Shown in pieces: positions 56,935 to 64,000 of a DNA stretch of 64,000 nucleotides. The stretch is from Lytechinus pictus. Its lineage: Eukaryota > Echinodermata > Echinoidea > Temnopleuroida > Toxopneustidae. Location of the stretch: assembly GCF_037042905.1 (NCBI RefSeq), contig NC_087259.1, forward strand, positions 17,215,501 to 17,279,500, given 5' to 3'. Positions within the stretch are counted from its first letter, which is position 1. Every line of letters starts with the position of its first letter. The translations under genes were made by a program, and so were the position numbers. The notes beneath the pieces were generated by a model. That model did not search any database. It was not told the origin of the DNA and saw only the letters and a list, made by a program, of their open reading frames with translations.

Positions 56935-59900
56935 CAGTGGCCCGTATTCTGAAGTCGGGTTTAAACATAGAGATGTATACTAGTAACGCTAGAGGGCGTA
57001 CTTCGTCAAATCGCTGTGATTACGTGGAGACCGTCCGCCATTGCTCGATAGGTATTCGCAGCCTGCCATGAGCGTACAGTACCTATGGGGCATGTACACG
57101 GATGAGCACAGAACATGACAAATTGATGACATATGAGCACGAAAGCATATGGAAAAGCAAAATTGTAAATATTGCACTGGATTAAAGTTCAAATACAACA
57201 AAAATCTAGCAAAACTTAGGTCAAAAGGCCTATATAGGCCTATCTATAGCGCATAATATAGGCCGATACAGCTATAATACAGGCAAACGATTTAAAGTCC
57301 CAATTGTTTTTGCTTAGGTAAAATTTCGATACATTAATATGACTTCTATTTTCTAATGATTTGGAAGAGATGAATATCAAAAATAACATTTAGGCCTAGG
57401 TCCTGATAAATAAATTTAATGTGTTTTAATATGATTTGATGTACATTAACCTAAGAAAATTCATAGGCCATATCACAGTGTCTGATGCATCTGAGACGCT
57501 GTATCGAAAAAAAAACCACGATTGTATTTTTATAGTTCATAGTTTCCTAATTACTATTATGCTGATTGCTGATAATTTATTTCTTCACTTTAGATAATTG
57601 TTATAATTCATTTTCCATATATATCTACACAATAGGGCCTATAATAACTCGATCCCTTTTCCCCATGTCTTACACGCTGATGTAAACCAACATCACAAAA
57701 ACTCGCGAATCATAAAATGACTTTTTATTGATATTTGGAAATGATTTACGCATTGATTCAGTTAAAAATTGATGATTTAGATTTCCTTTGCTGGCAACCA
57801 TCCCATCATATTTATAAATATGTATATAAAAGTATACTTTCTTACTTGCGATCAATGTATAGAAAAGTTTGTTGACAGCAAAATTTGCATATCAAATGCG
57901 CGCATGCCGCAGTCGTACAATTTTGCAATGTACAGGAGGTCTAATGGGGGGGGGGGGGGGTTGGATGTTTATGTACAGTGTTATTGCCTTGCAAACATTT
58001 TAAAACTTCGGAGAGTAAACAAATCACAATGCGCAAAACAATTTTACTTTGATTTTCTGGAAAGTATAGACTTGATTCTCCCCGGCTGAAAATATGCTGA
58101 TCGGCAAACTGGCTGAAATATTTTGTTTATCGCCGTTGTTTCTGATCCTATAATGATTGGACCAATATCATGTGAACAAATCAAGGATAGAATAATAAGG
58201 AGAGGAAGAAGGGGGAGAAGGAGAGAAGAAAAGGGGCGGGATTATGATATATAATTTGTATTATACTATAAAGAATATTATTACTACTGCAAGAGTGTAT
58301 AAAACTAATATCATGAAAGACATCAATGCAAACTTATCATAATTATGAAAACGGTTGCAAAATTGTGAGTACTAAAACCAAACATAATTATGAAACAATA
58401 ATATTGCAAAAGTGACAATACTTGGAATAAGATATTAAAAATCCTAATTTAATCTCAAATTTGATACCTGCCTTGAAATTGTGTTAATTAACTGTGTCTG
58501 TGTCGCTTGAATAAATGAACTTTATGGCAAATATTTGTAAGCACTGGCACCGGCCTAACATATAAACAGATAAACACGCGTTTTGAATATCCAGTTTTGC
58601 TTTTCATTTTAAAAGTATAACTGAATTTGATTTTCTAGTTTTCTTCCTTTAATGTCATTTGCTGGCCTATGGACCTGAGTTTGGTTATTCGATCAGTTTT
58701 TTTTAAATAAGATTTCCATGGATGAACAAAATTATTATATTATGTTAATTACGGCGTCGCGGAATGATTTTGAAAGTGATGGGGTGCATAAAATCACAAT
58801 CATTTATTACGTGTAATGTTCATTTTCATTTCAGGGAGGGGTCCGGTCGCGCCCCCTGTATTTTATTTTGATCAGTATGTTAAAGCGAATTTGCTTAGGT
58901 GTGTTTGTTATTTTAATTGCACACACGGCCCCTAAAAAGCGAATTAAAACAAATCTAACTTAAAGTGAAGGGAATTAAAACTGTCATTTTTGAAAAGTTT
59001 GAACAAATTAGGCTATATTCTCGACATTTTAAATCAATATTTTATTTTCGGGCCATATAGGCCTGCAGATTTTGGGGAATTTATTATGTTCCTATAAGAA
59101 CAAAATCAGCACGTTCACCAAATAACACAAATTTCAACATTGATGGTGTAACGGGAGGCTCACCAAGAACAATAATGAGATGCCCTTTAATAGCGCATGT
59201 AGATCAAAACACTAACTTATACAGAATTATTGTACAACTTAATATATAAAAATGATAGGCCTATATTTCATACAAATTAAAGCAAGTTACATATCATGTA
59301 GGCCTATATAGAAATTACAAAATTATATCCAACATAAACATATAGAATCAAAGGACGTAAATGTGGGAAGGATGGAAGGAGGACGATGCAGTTAAAGGTA
59401 GGGAAATCCAGAGAAGGGCTAATTCACTGCAGTCTTTTGAATTAATTGTCAATCTTTCTATTAATGTCCGCTGTATGTTTTTATTTTTATATGATTGTTT
59501 ATATGATAGTATATCAACATTGTTATCTATTACAGGCCTATAAACGGACAGGTAAATGCAAATTATTTAGAATTTCATCCCGAGAAATCAGGTTTTTAAA
59601 ATGCCAAATTAATAGCATAATCCCCATGTAATCACTCTAATAGTGTATTGAGATGCAATTTGTCATTCATATTTTCGATTTTTATGAGGTTGTGTTCTTT
59701 TCTTCAAGAAAAAGGCCGGAGACGGCACCCCTTTTCACAGCGTTACAACGCACGAGCTATGGGTACATCCGGGTACTTTTGCGAATCTATACCTATCGAG
59801 CAATGGCCGCCACGCTCCACACAATCACAGACGTTAAGTACGCGCGCCTATGGCGACTCCGCACTCTAGCGTAGTTAGTATACATCTCTATGGGTTTAAA

Positions 59901-60158
59901 GTTGTGGTTTAAGTATGGATAGCCAATTGTTACATAAAATCACTAAGAGTAGAGATATCATATTCCAGCTCATTTGGCTCTCAAATCATTCATAATTGTC
60001 TGGGAAGTATAAATAGATGATTGTCTTCACCATTGAAGAATCAGGAAAGAGCACAGTAAATATAATTAATAAAAATTTTGACACTTTTGGCTTCCCATAA
60101 TTTTAGCACAGAGTTAGACCATGGTTTAAGTTAAACCTGACTTCAGAATACAGTCCAG
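56935..60158. mobile_element. Outer foldback element split by a 2.9-kb insertion
   Basis: The left end GTATTCTGAAGTCGGGTTTA at 56,944 and the right end TTAAACCTGACTTCAGAATA at about 60,130 are inverted copies. Removing the insertion and one target repeat restores a continuous element of about 290 bp. Non-coding. Confidence 0.75.
56966..59892. mobile_element. 2,927-bp TIR element with 8-bp target duplication
   Basis: The ends are CATAGAGATGTATACTA and TAGTATACATCTCTATG (exact), continuing as imperfect inverted repeats for roughly 100 bp, including CCGCCATTGCTCGATAGGTA versus CTATCGAGCAATGGCCGCC. GGTTTAAA is duplicated exactly at 56,958-56,965 and 59,893-59,900. The interior has a poly-G tract near 57,948 and no transposase-like frame, so it is non-autonomous. 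The 8-bp duplication fits hAT, P or related superfamilies; the ends alone do not decide. Confidence 0.85.
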
Positions 60159-60184
60159 TGACAGAGCAAGAGTTACTTTTTTTT

Positions 60185-60506
60185 AAAGGGGAATCCATCC
60201 CAACTATTAAAGAAAAAATGAAAGTTATGACATCTCAGTGCTTCATTTAAACTTTCTTTTTATCAAATCTGAAAAATTGAAATATTAAATACATCAGATA
60301 ATACAAAATAAATATTAAATTTGTAAAATCATTTATCTTTTTTGCACATCACTGCAATGTGCATATTATTTCGTGAAAAAAATGAAATGTCATGACCTTT
60401 TTTTTAAAGTGTACATGCAATTTTGATGGAATTTTCAGCACTATGCTTGTTTGACTTTTCTCTTTTTATTCAAATCAACATTTTGTTTGGGTGAACGTTC
60501 CTTTGA
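60185..60506. mobile_element. MITE-like repeat (AAAGGGGAATCCATCCC)
   Basis: Left AAAGGGGAATCCATCCCAA and right TTTGGGTGAACGTTCCTTT form an imperfect inverted repeat. The interior GAAAGTTATGACATCTCAGT resembles that of other dispersed repeats here. Non-coding. Confidence 0.5.
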
Positions 60507-60952
60507 GGCATATGAAAATTACTAGAGATGAGTTTGAGGATTGGAGGAGAGTGGGAACAGTCAGACCGCAGGTCCCTATGCTAATGAGCAAAAAGGCCAG
60601 ATTCATCCAAATCATCTCGTGGCTGAATCCTCCTCCTTGCAAATCTCGTGATTCGTGAGATTTTCTTTCTCTAAGAATTTACCTGTTTTAACCTCAAGTT
60701 AAATGAAATATTATTGCACCATCAGATAGAGTAAAAGTTACTCTTTCATATTGGTCATTTATTTTGTATACAATATTTTGTTAAATAAGTAAATTTCTGG
60801 CCTGAAAATGTGTCTCAAAACTGAATTTTCTTCCTCTGTTTTCTTTTGCAAATTGTGCAAAACTTTTTATTTTGAGCCTCAATGATATCTATATTACCAT
60901 AAAGCTGAACTTCTGTACTTTCTCACAATGCCACTCTTGATATGCGGCACCT

Positions 60953-61248
60953 TTTAATCGGGTCAAGATCACACTTTTCCCACCAAGGTACAAGACGAGA
61001 TTTCTGAAATTTTGTACTTGCATGAAATCCAGAGTTCTGATTGGCTGGATAAGGTTCACAGAACAACAGGCGCGGGGTATTTGAGGAGATTACCACATGG
61101 GAAGTGTGACCTTCCCACGAACCCAGGCACTGGAACCGTTGGAATTTGCCATTGTGTGGTCTTTTTGACCAATCAGAGTGCAGTATTCTTGTTTTCAAGC
61201 TGCTTTATGTACTTGGTAAATGAAAAGTGTGATCTTGACCCGATTAAA
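60953..61248. mobile_element. 296-bp MITE with perfect 27-bp inverted ends
   Basis: The left end begins TTTAATCGGGTCAAGATCAC (then ACTTTTC) and the right end is its exact reverse complement, finishing GTGATCTTGACCCGATTAAA. The interior also carries inverted TTCTGATTGGCTGG and TTTTTGACCAATCAGAG. Perfect ends suggest recent movement. Confidence 0.88.
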
Positions 61249-62165
61249 CCAATTCTTATTTTGAAACCTATATCATTTCAAAGCATACATATTCAGCTTT
61301 ATCATGATATAAAAATCATTTGGGCTCAAACAAGAATAAAGTGTGAAAATAGCAGCTTTTGTCAGGTGAAAATATTTATTTTGTAGCATATTTTAGATCA
61401 AAATTTTAACCTATATTACAAAATCTTTGAATAAATCCAAACACATGACCTGAAAGAATGATTCTTCTTCTTTACAATGGTACCAAATTCATGAAATTCG
61501 ATGCACAATTAGAGCAGCAATGACCGAATGAAAAGAGGTGTTTTGGTCCGCATCAAGCTCATTAAATATGCAAAACATCTCAAGTCATGAATATCACTTG
61601 GATGAAAGAAGCCACTTTCTTGGGACCTGCAGTCTGACTGGGAAAGAAACCCTCAGTCATGGTAAGAGGAATGGTGTGTTAGAAATGATAACAATAACAG
61701 GCACGTATCCAGCATCAGATCCTACAAAGCATTTCATGGGGACAATAGTGACTCTATTATGCTTGTGCATCGGCCCACGTATTTCTTTGTCATAGTTGAT
61801 GCTGGATTCGCTATTGAATATTATGGTACTTATATCCCTATGTACTTCAAAAATGAATTAATTTTGCATGAGAAATACAAAAATGTTAATGTTTTGGAAA
61901 TCAAAAGAGGAGACACCGAGAGAGAGAGACATAGAAAGAAGAAAAATATTAAAGTAATCCAGACAGTTCCGAAATGACAATAAAATATTTTTTTATTTGT
62001 TTCTAAGAATTTAAAATGACTTATCAATCATACAGAGAATATCAAATTATATGGTCTTGTCTAAACACTTGATTTGTTTGCCTCAAATGTTTCTTTAATT
62101 TCCAAAAATATAAGAAAAATTTATGTTAATTGTATATTGACTATATTGCACCCAAAGTATTCATT
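61249..62165. other. No gene seen
   Basis: AT-rich sequence with short open frames that look random. A purine-rich run of GAGA/AGAA words lies at about 61,905-61,945. Nothing recognisable. Confidence 0.5.
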
Positions 62166-62169
62166 CAAA

Positions 62170-62676
62170 ATGGAAGTTCACCTTGACAAAAAGTTTATAG
62201 TAATAATTTAAAAAAAATGATAAAAATAATGGTGAAGGTTTTCATTGAAGAAAATCCATCAAAGATAAAAAAAATAAATAGAAGTTTTATTTTTAATTTG
62301 TGATGTCATTTGTGAGTATCTTCCCCATATATTGTGTAATAAAAAAAATAAATGTCATATTCTAAAAAAAAAGAAAATAGTTTTTATTGTACTTGCAGTA
62401 TATAAACAGATAAATCATTCCATACCCGCTCCTGAAAGAAGAAAAAAATGTCACCATGATGAACCATTAAAAACTTAAATTTTCCCAGCATTTTATAACA
62501 TAACATATCGGCCAGCTGCTGATACATGTATATGACGTTTGAAATCAGAAACTTAGAATTCGAATAGCTTTCTAAATTTTTGATGAATTTTTTCTCACAT
62601 CTTCATTAATTGTCTTTATAATTTTTTCTGGTATTTTTAGAACTAACTTTTTTGTCAGGGTGACACTCCTTTCTAA
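62170..62676. mobile_element. Diverged copy 2 of the GGTGAAGTTCACC MITE
   Basis: GGAAGTTCACCTTGACAAAA at the left and TTTGTCAGGGTGACACTCC at the right match copy 1 at 48,398. The interior order (AAATCCATCAAA, TTTGTGATGTCAT, CCCGCTCCTGAA, CCATTAAAA) is the same. Confidence 0.72.
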
Positions 62677-62679
62677 TAG

Positions 62680-63105
62680 TTTCTGCCAGCAACACAAAGA
62701 TCATTGAATAATGTCCAATGCAAGAATATATGACATGATTTAGCACACAGACTGTTTAAAAAATAAGGACAGTAAGAAAACTAGAGCTGTTTTAATTCAA
62801 TTCATTTAATTCAAGAAAGAATAAAAACAGTTTATTGGTTTCATAGGATTGAACTCGCAATATAAATCAAATTTGATTATGAACAATAAAAATGATGATA
62901 GTACAATTCTTTAATCGTATAACATAATGTTGTTCTATGCTTTAGGAATTACAGAAAAAAATGCAAAAAAATGTTGAGCAAAAATTAAATATTAAATACC
63001 CTGTATCATTACAATAAAAACATCATGATCACAAAATATAGATTTGACTGAATTAGGCAAGCTACAAGAAATAAAATTTCAAATAACTGGAACAATTACA
63101 CAACA
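62680..63105. other. AT-rich stretch, no gene seen
   Basis: No open frame, inverted repeat or recognisable element; AT-rich with A-runs. Confidence 0.5.
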
Positions 63106-63117
63106 CACATAGATTCC

Positions 63118-63243
63118 TCTGGGATGTCCCGGTAATTGCAGGAGATAATCTGAACATGGTTTGTATCTGTGTGTACCTCACACATCCACACACTGATAAA
63201 CACTTTGTTCAGATTATCCCCCACTTAAAAGGACATCCCCCAG
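63118..63243. mobile_element. Short palindromic element
   Basis: TCTGGGATGTCC and GATAATCTGAAC on the left are mirrored by GTTCAGATTATC and GGACATCCCCCAG on the right, around a CA/TG-rich centre. About 126 bp. Confidence 0.75.
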
Positions 63244-63865
63244 GGATCGGTGTGTAGCTGTGTGATTTTTCAAATCATTTAAAATTTAAATTCCTGTAGC
63301 TTCATTGTGATTGAGCCAAACACTTAAACATGCATGTGAAGGACATTTGTAATAAACTGGGAAGTCTGTTTAATCCCCTTTCTTTTGCCATTTTTTTTAC
63401 TTTTGATTCAGAAACCAATTGATATAAAAGGCTATATAGCTGTAACAATATGTGCTACTGTGATAACTTTGTATGGTATCGCTCTTGCGCATGCACACTT
63501 TGTTCTAACCCAAATCAAGACATTGCAATGTTTCCTGGAGTTCAAATGAATAAAATTGTTTTAACTTTTAATTCAACTACCAGAGTCTTTATTGTGATTT
63601 CCCCGTACGGTCATGTCAACTGGTGACGAGGAATGAACTGGTTGTTTTCAAGAGGAGGAATAATTGATGTAAATTTGGATCTTGGGCACTGTTTTGGATC
63701 AAATTATATATTTGATCCATTTTATATATTTTAAATATATTGTATATTATGCTGGCCTTACTTGCAATAACTTTTTTTAAATGCCGGGAATTTATACCTG
63801 TTGTATATGTAACATCAATTTAATATCAGTAATCAGTATGGTATCAAATTGATTAATTTCGATAT

Positions 63866-64000
63866 GTTTATGCCACTTAGGGTATCGAATTAGGGGCTTT
63901 TCCCTGTTTACGCCACTTAGGGTGGCTTTTCCCATGGGTTACGCCATTTAGGGTTGCAAATTTAGATAATGTAGTTACGCCGTTTAGGGTGCATTTCTGA
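63866..64000. repeat. Short tandem array of TTACGCCAYTTAGGG
   Basis: Four copies of (T)ACGCC(A/G)(C/T)TTAGGG(T) occur at about 63,870, 63,909, 63,949 and 63,975, 26-40 bp apart. The array is cut by the window end. Confidence 0.7.

Noticed and set aside
61538..61977. Two overlapping plus-strand open frames of 72-85 codons
   Set aside because: No homology that I recognise, low-complexity purine-rich content and no splice context.
1..64000. CRISPR array, prokaryotic operon or viral genome
   Set aside because: The window is clearly eukaryotic (spliced genes, SINEs, LINEs, MITEs). No direct-repeat/spacer pattern or viral genes were seen.

Overview
The window looks like nuclear DNA of an echinoderm, most probably a sea urchin. 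It is AT-rich and intron-rich, full of short foldback transposons and tRNA-like SINEs, and it carries three gene types that are expanded in echinoids: an egg-jelly-receptor/polycystin-1-like (REJ/PKD1) gene, RING/B-box TRIM genes and an intronless Toll-like receptor. Species assignment is inference; no rRNA or mitochondrial marker is present.

Region 1 (1 to about 46,700, + strand) is one large polycystin-1/REJ-family gene. I could assemble 23 exons from 1,856 to the stop at 46,704-46,706. Their splice phases agree throughout and give about 2,796 codons. The order is six PKD-type Ig-like repeats, REJ region, GPS autoproteolysis motif, TM1, PLAT domain, ten further membrane segments and a polycystin channel end. 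The first exon begins in phase 1, so the N-terminus lies upstream or was missed. The introns hold a 1,060-bp hAT-like element with a BED-finger ORF, a non-LTR retrotransposon nested in another one of opposite orientation, an internally deleted LINE, SINEs, MITEs and arrays of GGTCA-rich repeats.

Region 2 (29,057-34,717, - strand) lies inside the 10.6-kb intron between two exons of that gene. It holds two single-exon, tandem TRIM paralogues (RING, B-box, coiled coil, propeller-like C-terminus). Both have matches to the NF-kB consensus 0.2-0.35 kb upstream of their start codons.

Region 3 (51,955-54,696, + strand) is a complete intronless Toll-like receptor (signal peptide, LRR ectodomain, one TM, TIR). 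Directly upstream is a diverged tandem duplication of about 0.6 kb that may hold its promoter or be a trace of TLR gene duplication.

Region 4 (54,700-64,000) has no gene that I can support. It is dominated by mobile elements, including a 2.9-kb element with roughly 100-bp inverted ends and an exact 8-bp target duplication inserted in another foldback element. It ends in a TTAGGG-containing short tandem array.

The three gene types may all act in recognition (egg jelly or surface sensing, ubiquitin signalling, pathogen sensing), but nothing in the sequence shows that they work together beyond proximity.
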